Below, piece after piece: positions 19,851 to 31,221 of a DNA stretch of 64,000 nt. The stretch comes from Microthyrium microscopicum (taxonomy: Eukaryota; Ascomycota; Dothideomycetes; Microthyriales; Microthyriaceae): NCBI GenBank assembly GCA_010405405.1, contig MU004246.1, positions 248,001-312,000 of the forward strand, in the 5' to 3' direction. Below the pieces are notes generated by a model. That model was not told the origin of the DNA and searched no databases. It was given only the letters and a program-made list of their open reading frames with translations. Numbering within the stretch: position 1 is the stretch's first letter; each line of letters starts with the position of its first letter. The translations under genes and the position numbers were made by a program.

Positions 19851-22800
19851 GGTTTGAAAAAGGGAGTTGTGGCATCCTGTGCTGGTCTCTCGATACACTG
19901 TGGGTGGGCTAACAAGAAACTGAAGCAGCACATCATAAGGCAATGAGAAATAACATAAATAGAGAATGTGTAACATCTTTCGAATCCCAATAAACGCTCA
20001 GTAAACCAAAGCAAGATAGAATAAACAGCTCTTTGTATTTCCAGTACCCAAAAAACCACTCAGCTACGACGCCCGCCCAACCCAGGTCATAAGAAAGGAA
20101 CGTTTGAAATGCAGATGAAGAGATATAATCGAGATTTCCAAGTATAGCAAAAAACGAGGGTATTCACCAACTTCTACTATGCTTGTTATGAGTACTCGAA
20201 AGATGACTTGAGCGTTTCCACCATTGATCATGAGACCAACTCTACACAGACAATACTCTCCTGTTCGTTGATATAAATTCCATGCTCTTCCCACTCCTAA
20301 CCCATCAACAAGTCCCATCACGCTCCGATAACGCTAGTAAAAGAGCCGCATAGCATAAACATCAGCAACGACCATCCACTGAATTTTCGCCTTGCTGCAA
20401 GTCCAGCTAATATACAGGAAAACAGCACTTTAGAAGACCTTGCCCACGGGTTGCCCACGGGTGACAGTTTAAGTACACCCCAATCCCCCACCCCCAGGGA
20501 ACCAACAGGGGCCATCTTGCAAAAATGTTTTGCTCTCGTGCCCCACTGCCGAAACTGGGTGAGATGGGAGCAGACTGGGATTATATTGCTGTGGGGTGCA
20601 GAACCAGGGGCGGGACAGAGATGTTTTTGGTCGTGTGGGCACTGTAAAGTAGACGGTAATTGGATGTTGGGTGTTCATGGGTTAGTGAGGGTATTAGTTG
20701 TGAGAATTGGGGGAATATGCAGTGTACGCACGGGTGTTATACGAAATGTATGCGCGGTTGCTAACTCTACTGTTCGTTGTTGTCGTTTTTGTCCTGCATG
20801 TACTGTGTACCCGTACTGGTTGTACACGCATTGGATATGTGGGAGTGCTGTAGACAGACTCACCGTAACTATGTGTTGTTGGTTGTATGCGGTACCGTAC
20901 TTACAGATCGCAGGGACATGAGGAAAAAATCTGCTACATTGTGCTTGACTTGTCCTTGCGTTATTCGTGGAGCAACATAGCGATACTTTAGGCTGTTGAC
21001 AGCAAGCGATATAAGGCTGTTAAGAATGGACACATGCCACCGCTTGATACCGTAGAGACGCGTTGAATCCCCTCGCAACGCTAGTCCCAAACCACGAGTA
21101 GCGTCACCAAGGTCAGTGGGCTCTGCCCCAAATGTACGCCTTACCCGTAAGATATGGATTTCATCTACTAGGCAGTATGTCCCCTTTGCAAATGTTTTTG
21201 CGCCTCCTAAAATCTAAGCAGCCCCATTTGCCCCTTTGCCAAGTCACTAGCGTTGCGAGGGGATTCATTGCGTCTCTACGGTATTGTACTAAACTTGATA
21301 AGTACTAAACTTTGGCACTTGTTCAAGAGTACATAAGTCAGGAACAGGAAAAGCTTTCTTCAGGGCTTACAACCAGCCGCAAAGCTTCAAGGCAATGTTG
21401 CGTTACCGCGTAATAATCAGCTGCAGCAGTAGCGGGTGCAAACATGTCGTGAGAAATTAGAATATCGCCAAGGCGATCAGTTGCATAACAGTGGAGAGTC
21501 CGTGAAAGCTTCATCGACTTTGTTCATCTTGGCTTCTGATGACATCTGAACGACATGCGGCGAAAATGAGGCATTAAAAATCTGCATCAAGCGGATCCAA
21601 ATTTCCGTATAAAACCTCAGGATCCAGAAGCTGCTGAACGCAAGCTGGAATGATCCATTACCACCGTGAACCATCGTCGGTCAAGACTCAACAGGATGAA
21701 AATATACTTTTCAGCGTGTGCTTTTCGACCTGCAAAAAGTGTCCGCATTGTTGGATTTTCCAACCAATAGCGAATTTCGGTCGGCTGGAGCGCGTGTGCT
21801 CTGTCTCAGTTCCTACATCGATAAACTGCATTGATCATTGGCAGATTTGGCCTGTCTGCATCATTTTTCTGCAAAGCATTCGGTGCGGCTGTCTTTAAAG
21901 GATTTGAACGTGAGTTTGAAAGGATTGGTGGATCGATCACCGAGAATGTCTCCTGCAGAAGGTTCGGCTGTCGTCATATGCAAGTGGCCGAAAACGGAAT
22001 GAACTGATGCCGTTTTGATCGGGGGTTCATGGGTTCATGCCACTCCAACCACCCCACGCGAGCCAGCCAGCCCTGAAAAGAGGTCAAGCGGCTTTTATCG
22101 CTTATTCCTTCTCCATTCTGCTGTTGTACATCTCTACGGATTTACATTCACCGATGAAAAGCTCGTGGAAGCTGAAGTTGTCCCTGTGGATGCCTCAAGA
22201 GCCTTGGAATGTTACCTTGACCCACTTGGCGAAATTGATAACGTCAATAAGGCCAAGAAAGCACGGTGTGAGAATTGTCCAACAAGTGATTGTTAAGGCC
22301 GTCGAATACATTGATAGCCAAGGTCTGCGCAACTGTCCGCAATGTCCAATTTAAGCAGGCCGAGAGGAATATCAAAGTTCTTTTGGAACCACCAAGAGCC
22401 TTGGTTTAGCCAAGATGAAACACATCTCCAGCGCGCTCGGGATCTTGGGGAGTGATACACCGACAAAATGCGACTTAGCCTCGCGATTATCGATCACTCT
22501 CCTCTAAAGCCTTCATCGCCCTTTCGCGCTGTATATCTCAGTCCGATCTATTCGCGTCACGCATCAAGTTCGGGCAAAAGCACATGATGTTCGTACAAAC
22601 AAAAACGTCGGCGAAGAACGGAGAGGCTAGTGTTTGACCAATTCACGATCATTTAAGCGCGCGCAACTACCGGACGAGTTGTAACCTGCCTCTAATTTTT
22701 AGTGAGCCTTTTTAGCAATTGGAATCCGTCATATGCTTGTCCCAATCGGCACCAACCCTCAGCGTAATTTCCATCCAGCGCGCGCTACAGCTTCCAATAT

Positions 22801-25153
22801 AAATCTTTCCAATAATAATATGCACATCTTATGATGTAGATCGATCCAACAACTTGTCAGCATACTGCCTCGCATTGGAATTACTGACCTCATGTAGCCC
22901 TCCACTCCATCCACTCCCTGCGCATAGAACCCTGAGAAATATGACCGGGACCAGAGGGGACCTGGATAAGTCGGCATCAAGAAATGACGTCGACTTGTAT
23001 AGCCCCCCTGGCGCATAATGATTGGTATGGTGGTACAGTGGGGTGCATTATTATGCCAGCAACTGTCTGCAACTATATGCATGGAGGTCGGTAAAATGGT
23101 TGGTTGTATTCCAATCGGCTAACAGAGTCAACCTACCTTCTTTAGCTAGGCACGAGGTCATCGCAGATTTCGAATGAATATGGCTTTATGGTTGGAGATC
23201 TTGCAATGCTAGTGCCTCTTAGAATCGTCGTGATAAGCACCTGTTTTGATATCAGATTGCGCCGTGGATAAGAATGATATCCTTGGAGCGACTACAATCC
23301 AATTATGGACAAGTGAATTTTTCTATGTATGCATGGAACATTCGAAAGTGGAATTCTGGCCGCTGCCTTATCTTTTTTGACAGCCCTTGGTGAAAAGCTT
23401 GCTTGCCAGTGGTTGATAGCTTGAGCCAAGAGGGATCAAGATCACGAGGTGCACAAGCTGGCTTAACAAAGATTGTTGCATATACGGGCCACACGCTGTC
23501 TGCCATCTGCCTCAATGGCACATTCACCAAGGTTGGCAAACGGTTTATTTACTGACAATGGATTGAGGGGCATCCATGTTGCGCTTCGATGTAAAGATAG
23601 AGCGGGAATACACCGCTCGAAGGGATATTGATTCCTGCACCCCGCGGACGTCGAGATGATCAGAGTGATGAGACTCTAGGATCAAGAGCTTTGTTGCATT
23701 GCACGCGCGACGAGTGACGATGGTTGGTGGTTGAGATTGATGAAAGACGAAAAGAAATAGGGACGTGTGTGCTCAACATGACCCTGAAGAAACTGCAAGT
23801 GATCGATCAAGGCCAAGTGTCTGGGTGATGCAGTTTTGCTTTTTTCGTTGCCTTTGGAGGCCTTGGTGTTTGAAACAGTTGTGGTTGACTTTGAACAACT
23901 CAATCTGTACTGTGCGGAGCCGTTGTTCAGGTTTCATTGCCCAGATGCTAAGAGAAGTTCAAGACTGCGGTTTCATACCGCCAAGCGGCGGCTATTGACC
24001 GCACTGTGACGCTTCACAACAGTGCCATGGAGTTGAATGTTACTCGGTATCTTGTACAACGGGATATGTTGAAGATCGGCATTCAATTGTATCAGTCTTT
24101 GTCGCTCGTTGCCAAAGGATCGGGTCCACTATATGATTATCGTTTCCTCGAGTGTCTTTGGGCGCAGTTGAGGCAGTGACTTGGAGGCTTGGAGTCTTGG
24201 GCAATGCAATCGTGGGGAGGACAGAAAGTCTTGGATGTTTTGGAAATATATACAGTGTAATTGGCACTTTTGCAGTGAAGAAAGGCCCTTCGAGGTTAGT
24301 ATGAATTGTACTTCCTTCATCGGAAAATCGGAATACCGTATGCAGCACGTCAACGGTTGACAAGTCTCGAGTATTTCCTCCCTAATAGAGTACATCTCGA
24401 GGCTATCCCCACTCGTGTCACTGTAGTCTTTCCCACTCTCCCGTCATTCGCAGCGTGTCGAAATGGCCGCGTCTATGCTCCACGGACCAGGTCTAATACC
24501 TCGCTGAACTGTGACCCTCACAGGCATTTCTAGTCGTTGTTGGCTTGCCGCTGTTCCTGGCCTTGTGGGTGTATATACACACCGTGCGCCCGCTCTTAAC
24601 GCTGTCTTTGAAATTGGTATCTTGACCTTCTTCCGTTTCTCGGTCTCTCTTCTCCTTACGATATCTGGCTGTTTGGCTATTTCGGTACTATTACTTACTA
24701 GTGTGTTCCAAACCCAACTTGTTTCTATTAATTCTTGAAATCTCCCCTCTCAACTCTTGCCCACTCTAAACTACAGCTTTCAACTCTGCCATTATTACCA
24801 TTGTTCATCGCCATCTGCATTGCCATACCACCTGCAGATTCCGCTCACTTGGCTACCAACCCAGTTGCCCATTCAGGGAGGTATCCGACGACTCATTCCG
24901 ACCTTTCAATCTCAGCTCACCAGGACACGCTTTTAATTCCACAAATTCACTGGCATTGCTGCACAGCATGATAACATCGTGTTGAAACCTGGAAAATTGC
25001 CGGATTATTGCAGCATCAGACCTTGTTCAGTCTTTTGGCTGGCAGACCGGCTCTTGTCTCCCCGATTTCCTTTGTCCGTCTCCCGATCCGATCAAAGGGA
25101 TTCATCCACCAGCACCATCCTTTTTACCTTTTGCCTGTTAGTGTCTGCAAACA
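19851..25153. other. 5.3-kb gene-poor region
   Basis: The longest stretch without a convincing gene. It holds a MITE (21048-21283) and a GCCCACGGGTTGCCCACGGG tandem at ~20442-20462. Frames such as 20451-20921 and 22015-22296 have no domains. The plus frame at 22130-22296 (HLYGFTFTDEKLVEAEVVPV...) looks protein-like in composition and may be a relic, but it has no usable start. The last 2 kb (23-25.1 kb) probably contain the long promoter and leader of the kinase gene, including C/T-rich runs near 24550-25150. Confidence 0.5.
21048..21283. mobile_element. 236-bp MITE with ~40-bp inverted ends, TA-bordered
   Basis: The left end TACCGTAGAGACGCGTTGAA (21048 on) continues TCCCCTCGCAACGCTAGT. The right end is its reverse complement with only two changed bases (GCGTT against GCAAT). 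TA forms the outermost bases on both sides, fitting a TA target duplication as in Tc1/mariner elements. The 150-bp interior has no coding frame. It is unrelated in sequence to the element in the CDF intron, so it is a second family. Confidence 0.82.
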
Positions 25154-27808
25154 ATGGCCTCGATCCCAGCACAACGGCCTATGCTCGGCGGGTTAGGCGA
25201 CTCGACACGCCGAATAGCGAGTATGATACCTTCATCGCTGCCAGTATCAAGCACTCCCTCTCCCTCACCACAGCCCCCCTCACAGTCGCCGCCAGCTGCC
25301 CCACTTGCAGCATCGACGCCCACCTCCAATCAACGCAATCATTCCAATCAATCCAATAATTCCTTGGCCTCGCATCAAGAGCCGCCGCCCTCCCCAAGCA
25401 CTACTACTAGTACTGGTGCTGGTACCATTATTACAAAGACAATTAGCACTACCGCTGCCAATTCCTCTCCCTCTCAAGCGGCTTTCGGATCCAATTCGCC
25501 TCAGGCGGCCACTCCCGACACTCCTGCCACCCTCAAACCTGTCTACCGCTCAATGTGTGATATTGGAGATAGCACACCTACCGGTAGAAAACCCAAGTCT
25601 AATTCGCCACCTCAATCTTACCACAAATCTTCTACCTCTTCTGTATCTTCAGCAGCTACTACAGATCTTTCTGACGACGCATCGAATGATATCACGCTAT
25701 CTGCGAACCACAGAATGATGCACGCATCCGCTACGCCAGCCCGGCAACCATCACAGGGTCAAGATCAAGATGAAGACCAAGACCAAAATATCGACACGAG
25801 GGCAGGATCGGAAAAGGGACTGGCTAGAGCAACAACGTCACCAAACTTGATGCGGATTGCTTCCCCTCCCCCTGCTAATGCTAACGCTGGCTCACCTGCC
25901 TCTGCCCCGCAGCGCCCTCCCCCAGCTCCCTTAAATCGCAATACCAGCGGTGCTATACAACGTTCTACCTCCAACATATTCCCATCGACTGGCCCCCCTG
26001 GTGCTACATCCGTCAAGCCGGCTGATAAGACTCCTCAAAAACCTACTATATTTAAACGCGGTCTCTCCTTCCTCGGAAAGAAGAAACCCGTCTCATCACC
26101 TGTCGACACCTCCGCTCAGACACCAATAGCCCCATCCACCACGCAATCCAGTGCCGTCACTGAACACTCGAGAAACACTACCTTCAGCGTACCTTCTGAA
26201 TCCCCAATACATACTCCATCTTCCACTCCACCTAGTGGGATATCTCGAGAAAACACCATCATGGAAGACGAAGAGCTCGCCCCCCATGAACTTCCCTCCA
26301 ATCCCACCGTACAAATCTCCGAAGCCGATTCCCCATTTGGTCATGGACACTCTCAATCAACCCGCAGCATAGCAGCCATGGATATGGCAGAGCCTACCAG
26401 AGGAACCACTCCTAGACAGGCTGTTACCTGGGGCGCTGCATATACCACTGGAGAAAATGCGAATGGAGAGATAGAAATCGTTGCTCGTCCGCGCCGAAGA
26501 TCAATAAGTCAAGGCGATATCCGATTGCCTTCATTACGGAGGAGGCCAGATCCAAACGGGCCGGTCGAACTCATGGCAACATTTTCCTTCCAATCTGGCG
26601 AGGGCGTTGGACTCAAAGCTCGCCGAATGAGCATGAGTCTTCCCGACGAATTCCATGTTGACACTTGCGATTTGAACGAACAATTTACAACAACCACTCA
26701 TATACCTTTTCTCAAGAAAACCGTTGGTAAGGGTGCAACCGCTGTCGTGAAACTCATGCAAAAGAAAAACGACCCCGCGCGCCTGAACTACGCCATAAAG
26801 ACATATCGGGCCAGAGACAGCAAGGAGAAAGAGGTCGACTATGTACAAAAGGTCAAGTCCGAGTACTCCATTGCTCATAGTTTGAGACATCCCAACATTG
26901 TCAACTCTTTCGCCTTGTGTACAAGTGGCAATACATGGAGCAATTGCATGGAGTACTGCCAATATGGCGAGATGTATCATTGGGTCGAAAAGGGTTGTTT
27001 CAAAAATAGTTTCTCTGTTGACGATCGCAATTGCTTCTTCAAACAGCTACTACGCGGAGTTGATTATTTGCACAGCCACGGTATTGCTCATCGAGATATT
27101 AAGCTGGAGAACCTTTTACTTACCGCCGACGGACATCTCAAAATTACCGACTTTGGTGTGTCTGACGTCTTTTCTGGTGAACACCCTGGCATCCGAAAAA
27201 CCGACGGCAAGTGCGGACAAAACATGGGCCCAATTCGATTATGCAATCCTGGTATTTGTGGCAGTCTGCCATATATCTCTCCAGAAGTCCTTAGAGGCCA
27301 TCAACGATATGACCCACGAGCCCTGGATGTTTGGGCTTGTGCCATTGTTTACCTGACCATGACTTTTGGTGGAGGTCCTTGGAACGAGGCAAGCCCAGAT
27401 ACGGATGTAAAATATCGAGCCTACAAGAAAGGTTGGGACGAGTGGCTCGTGAAAAATCCAGACGGAGAAATCACTGACAGCAACTGGCCTAAACTACCCG
27501 GACTGTTCAGCACTCAAGTCCCTGGCAACTTGACATCGCGAAGCTCCCCAGCAATGCGTCGCCTCTTGATCAAGATGCTACATCCCGACCCGGATGCTCG
27601 CTCCACTATCACAGATGTGCTCAGCTCAAATGTCATGAAGCACGTTGAATGCTGCACAGCGGAAAGCTACGAGGAAGACTGCTGTGCGCCTACTTCCAGC
27701 AAGAATCTCAAGAAGCAAATCATTAAAAAACACAACCACGTCCCGCCCAAGGACACGAAAGGAGGATTCCTCAGACATAGATTTGATATGGGTGATGGAT
27801 ATCGCTAA
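25154..27808 (+). CDS. hal4: HAL4/SAT4-type serine/threonine protein kinase, 884 residues
   Basis: One uninterrupted exon. Residues 1-~500 are a disordered Ser/Thr/Pro-rich regulatory region. The kinase domain spans about 515-830. The glycine loop is VGKGATAVVKL, the ATP lysine is K549 in YAIKTY, the catalytic loop is HRDIKLENLLL (D648), the Mg loop is DFGVSD (D666) and the activation-segment end is GSLPYISPEVL, with SPE for APE. The insert EHPGIRKTDGKCGQNMGPIR before it, the C.P-G-I-CGS linker and FGGGPWNEA are typical of the yeast Hal4/Hal5/Npr1 group. Hal4/Hal5 stabilise nutrient and potassium transporters at the plasma membrane and set salt tolerance. The C-terminus (KKHNHVPPKDTK...RHRF) also fits Hal4 relatives. 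Membership in this subfamily is confident; the exact orthologue is not. Confidence 0.93.
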   Translation: MASIPAQRPMLGGLGDSTRRIASMIPSSLPVSSTPSPSPQPPSQSPPAAPLAASTPTSNQRNHSNQSNNSLASHQEPPPSPSTTTSTGAGTIITKTISTTAANSSPSQAAFGSNSPQAATPDTPATLKPVYRSMCDIGDSTPTGRKPKSNSPPQSYHKSSTSSVSSAATTDLSDDASNDITLSANHRMMHASATPARQPSQGQDQDEDQDQNIDTRAGSEKGLARATTSPNLMRIASPPPANANAGSPASAPQRPPPAPLNRNTSGAIQRSTSNIFPSTGPPGATSVKPADKTPQKPTIFKRGLSFLGKKKPVSSPVDTSAQTPIAPSTTQSSAVTEHSRNTTFSVPSESPIHTPSSTPPSGISRENTIMEDEELAPHELPSNPTVQISEADSPFGHGHSQSTRSIAAMDMAEPTRGTTPRQAVTWGAAYTTGENANGEIEIVARPRRRSISQGDIRLPSLRRRPDPNGPVELMATFSFQSGEGVGLKARRMSMSLPDEFHVDTCDLNEQFTTTTHIPFLKKTVGKGATAVVKLMQKKNDPARLNYAIKTYRARDSKEKEVDYVQKVKSEYSIAHSLRHPNIVNSFALCTSGNTWSNCMEYCQYGEMYHWVEKGCFKNSFSVDDRNCFFKQLLRGVDYLHSHGIAHRDIKLENLLLTADGHLKITDFGVSDVFSGEHPGIRKTDGKCGQNMGPIRLCNPGICGSLPYISPEVLRGHQRYDPRALDVWACAIVYLTMTFGGGPWNEASPDTDVKYRAYKKGWDEWLVKNPDGEITDSNWPKLPGLFSTQVPGNLTSRSSPAMRRLLIKMLHPDPDARSTITDVLSSNVMKHVECCTAESYEEDCCAPTSSKNLKKQIIKKHNHVPPKDTKGGFLRHRFDMGDGYR

Positions 27809-29270
27809 AAGCCACAACACTTTCACGATTATGGGCGGATATTTGTCTGCTTCTGTGTATCAATGACCTCGGTTCATGTATAGTACAACATGCTGTACTG
27901 ACGGCTCCATGGCGTTTTTTCGAGCCTTGTGCTCCTGGTCGCCCCATCTTCAAGCACCAGAAGGAGTTAAATGGAAGATATGAATTTGGCTAGGACGAAT
28001 AATGGCACAAAGCGAGTCTTTATATTTGCAATCACCGTTCACTTTTCTATTGGTCCTTTTTTTTAGTCATCCCCTTATCGCTGGGACTGAACTGTATAGC
28101 AACTGTTTTTTGAGCGATTGAATGCGTTGAGGAATTACTACTATTAGATTTGGAATGCCTGTTATGGCTCTAGTCTTATAGATACTTGAAGAAGTCTTGA
28201 GGATAGTTATTTGCTGGTTTTACTGAAGCATGGAAATGAAAACACTCTTGACGCTCATCTGTTCATCCAGTCCCTCGACTATGTGCATAATCTATCAATT
28301 GAGGGTCATAACGCTGTCGTTGTTCATCCACCTCGGTTCAAGTTGTACTTTTATGAAGCCGTCGAACCGATAGTGTACGTCATTTTGGGGTAACATTACG
28401 GCTCCTTTCCCCCGCCTGCAAACGGCGAATTGTATCCACAAGCTATTACAAACAGTCAAGACACAGCGACTGCTGAATCGGGGTCACCAGCCCCCAGCGA
28501 GTTACTAACGATTGCTAAAGAGCCCCTCAAAGTAGCAATGGAAGCTGTTCGCCCTGTCTGTCACTACTGTAGCATTACTAACATCTCCATAAAGTCTCGG
28601 CGCCGACGATTCTTACAGCATCCAGTTGACACGGATGACTTGCGCACATGGCAAAACGACCGCGCTAAAGGTTCCCGCCGTCCCGTGATAAAGACAGATA
28701 GTCGCGGCTAAAGCAGAGCAGGCAGAGCGACAACGGACGGCAAAGTTTCAATGGATACTGCTCCTGATAGACACTGATAACTGCCTCTCCGGGGAAGTCT
28801 TGACGAGCGGATATAACTTTGATATACGGAAATGTTTGTGTCAAAACCCCTGATATCCTGGACGCAGTTCCGCTTGGTAAGAACTCTATATTGACGTTTG
28901 ATATTCGAACAACAAAGAGGATATAGTTGTGAATGGCTTCACACCAATATGGCTATGTATTTCCAAGTCGGCTAAACGCATCCCTCCATAAAGGGAACAA
29001 ATATGTCACAGATGGATGTAGTGTGACTTTAGCACGACGACTCCGCAACCTTAAACACATGACCATAATCTCTTTCTGCAAATGTCAACAATAGCAATTG
29101 CATCGCAACCATCAACTTGAAGCTAGCATAACATTCAATATCGCCAACACTACAATATCTCCCGATCCATCCCGGTCTTGCAAGCATTCAGCCAATCACA
29201 GCTCTCAGCCTCGCCACTCACCCACCAATCCCAGCCCACCATTCAACCAATCCCCTCTTCTCCAACCACC
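27809..29270. other. 1.5-kb intergenic region
   Basis: Kinase 3' flank and promoter of the next gene. The frame at 28430-28711 has no domain. The C-rich leader at 29150-29270 precedes the ATG at 29271. No repeat or RNA gene is seen. Confidence 0.45.
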
Positions 29271-30005
29271 ATGCCCTCCAGTACAGACGATTCCTCCGCT
29301 GGCATCATCTGGGTAGCCTCACGCACAACCCAGCCATCCCTTAAACCAGAGAAATTCGTAGACTGGTACGAAAACATCCACGTCCAAGAAGTCATCGCCA
29401 CAGGCGGTGTCCCCGGTGCCGTTCGGTACGAACGCGTTGGCTCCGAACCGACAGGCTCCCAATCAGGCGATGAAGAGAAATTGGGAGCGTATGGATGGCT
29501 AACCGTCTACGCATTTCCACAACTAGGCTTCAGACATACGGCGCAATTCAAAGGGTTGGACGGACAGAAATCGCCGAAGGGCGATTTATTGGACACGATC
29601 TTCAAGAAGGCTGAGTTTGCGACGAGGTTTGCTGGCCTCAAGGGTGTGTGGGCGGATGGGAAGTGGAGTGATGGTGGGAAGATTGAGGGTTTTCGGCCGG
29701 CGGAGTGGGTTGTTGTTGCTACGTTGGTCAGTGATGGGGATGGTGGTGGAAAGGCGATAGGGGCGGAGGAGGGGAAGGCGTTGGAGGGATTGAAGGGCTT
29801 TGTGAGAGCGCAGGTGTTTGATATTGCGGAGTCTAGTGTGTTGTGTGAGTTTGAGAGAAGGAAGGGCTTGATGGGGACGATGGTGATGGTTGGATTTGAG
29901 GGTGAGCCTGATGGTGAGGCGGTGGGGAAGGTTGTGGGAAGGATGGGCAAGGTGGTTGAGAGGAGCGTTTTCAAGAAGAGACGGGGCTATGATTGTTGGA
30001 CATAG
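29271..30005 (+). CDS. EthD-like / dimeric alpha-beta barrel protein
   Basis: The start at 29271 has context CCACCATGCC; an open frame extends 31 codons upstream but is Ser/Gln/Pro noise, so I reject it. Residues 10-45 read GIIWVASRTTQPSLKPEKFV, then DWYENIHVQEVIATGG. This is the strand-then-helix opening of fungal proteins related to EthD and antibiotic-biosynthesis-monooxygenase ferredoxin folds (the F..WY...H motif). A second half-barrel appears around residues 140-235 (PAEWVVVATLVSD... and MVGFEGEPDGEA), so the protein probably has two tandem barrels. Codon usage changes abruptly at about 29600: G-rich codons (GGG, GTG, AAG) dominate the second half. No enzymatic activity can be assigned. 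Confidence 0.8.
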   Translation: MPSSTDDSSAGIIWVASRTTQPSLKPEKFVDWYENIHVQEVIATGGVPGAVRYERVGSEPTGSQSGDEEKLGAYGWLTVYAFPQLGFRHTAQFKGLDGQKSPKGDLLDTIFKKAEFATRFAGLKGVWADGKWSDGGKIEGFRPAEWVVVATLVSDGDGGGKAIGAEEGKALEGLKGFVRAQVFDIAESSVLCEFERRKGLMGTMVMVGFEGEPDGEAVGKVVGRMGKVVERSVFKKRRGYDCWT

Positions 30006-31221
30006 TATAAGATCGTGAGCAGATCGGGTTGAAAGAAGATTGGTTTGTGCTCTAGACGGTCTTATCAAGCAGTGGACGGAGGATTGTGCAGTGCTCTCAA
30101 TTGTGAGGTTGTTTATGACCTCTACAGTGGAATGGAACTTCAACTAATCATACTTTACATATATAATATGCCTTTGTCAAATAGTTCACTTTGAGAATAT
30201 AATAATTTTTCCTTCAAGTCAAGGTTTAGTTTTTATCTATTCGTAAAGATTCGACCACGAACTCAGATTCGACTTCTCTACAGCAGTCAGCATAGGAGAG
30301 CATCATGGCGAAGAGATAGGAGGAGAACAGGTTTCTGGCACTCTCGTGGCTGGACATTCCACGAGCAGGCTCTATCTACAGTACCTCTCGTCTTTACAAG
30401 CAGGTTTGTCTATTGGGATTATCAAAACAAGGCCTGGACCGATATGTGGGTGTGGTGTCCTCTTGATTTGAGACGGAGGACAAACACTGGCACGGTATGC
30501 CTTGCGATGTAATTGCTGTGTCATTAGATACCTTCGATCAGGCTAGTATGCAGGGGAAGCCCGTATTTAAAGAATTTATTGAAAGATATACCAGATCGTC
30601 TGAATTTGGAGGAGAACACTTTCTACAACGTCCTGTGGATCGAGTGGATCAATGGCATAGCATATAGAAAGGGAGTTGGAAGGGGTTGGAAAGGCGCGTG
30701 GGAGCGACAAAGCCTTGAAACGATTCCTCTAATCCTTGGTTAGGCCTGATACTGGATACGTTGTCAATGAAGAGACTCGGCAACGGGTCAACAAAATAAG
30801 TGGCGCGCTCCCAGCGAGTGCGATGGGAAATATAACACCTTCTAATTAAAAGCGGTCATGGGAGCCATCGACGTTGATGGGAGAACGCCATTTATTTTGT
30901 CCATCAGTTGACTCGGTTCACTCTGTGTCTATCCTCGGAAGATCACTTGCCTTCCCGGAGCATCTTTGAACGCCGCTGAAGACTATTTCAGCCCGTTATA
31001 TTCACGAAGCATGAAAATGATAGGCACAGATAATGAGTAATGTACTAAAAATACTAAACTTATCTTTCCCCTAAGAATTATTACTACAAATTACGATTCC
31101 CATACACATGGACGCTATGATTACAAAACAACATGAACAAGAACATCCATCTTCCTTTGCCTTGGCCTTGGCGATCATTTCTCTAGTGAAGCTCATATAA
31201 AGACATTCAGTCTCCAGTACC
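30006..31221. other. 1.2-kb intergenic region carrying a short MITE
   Basis: Lies between two convergent genes. Apart from the 110-bp element at 30791-30900 nothing is supported. The 30180-30260 stretch is AT-rich. Confidence 0.45.
30791..30900. repeat. 110-bp TCCCATCG-family MITE, intact ends
   Basis: The left end ACAAAATAAGTGGCGCGCTC and the right end, read as reverse complement, ACAAAATAAATGGCGTTCTC agree at 17 of 20 positions; both continue CCA. The interior has GAGTGCGATGGGAAATATAA and GGGAGCCATCGACGTTGATG, both of which recur in the copy at 44310-44502. It has no coding content. Target duplications are not clear. Confidence 0.75.

Noticed and set aside
20451-20921. Plus frame of 156 codons in the gene-poor region
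   Set aside because: Cys/Trp-rich random composition, no domain, poor start context.
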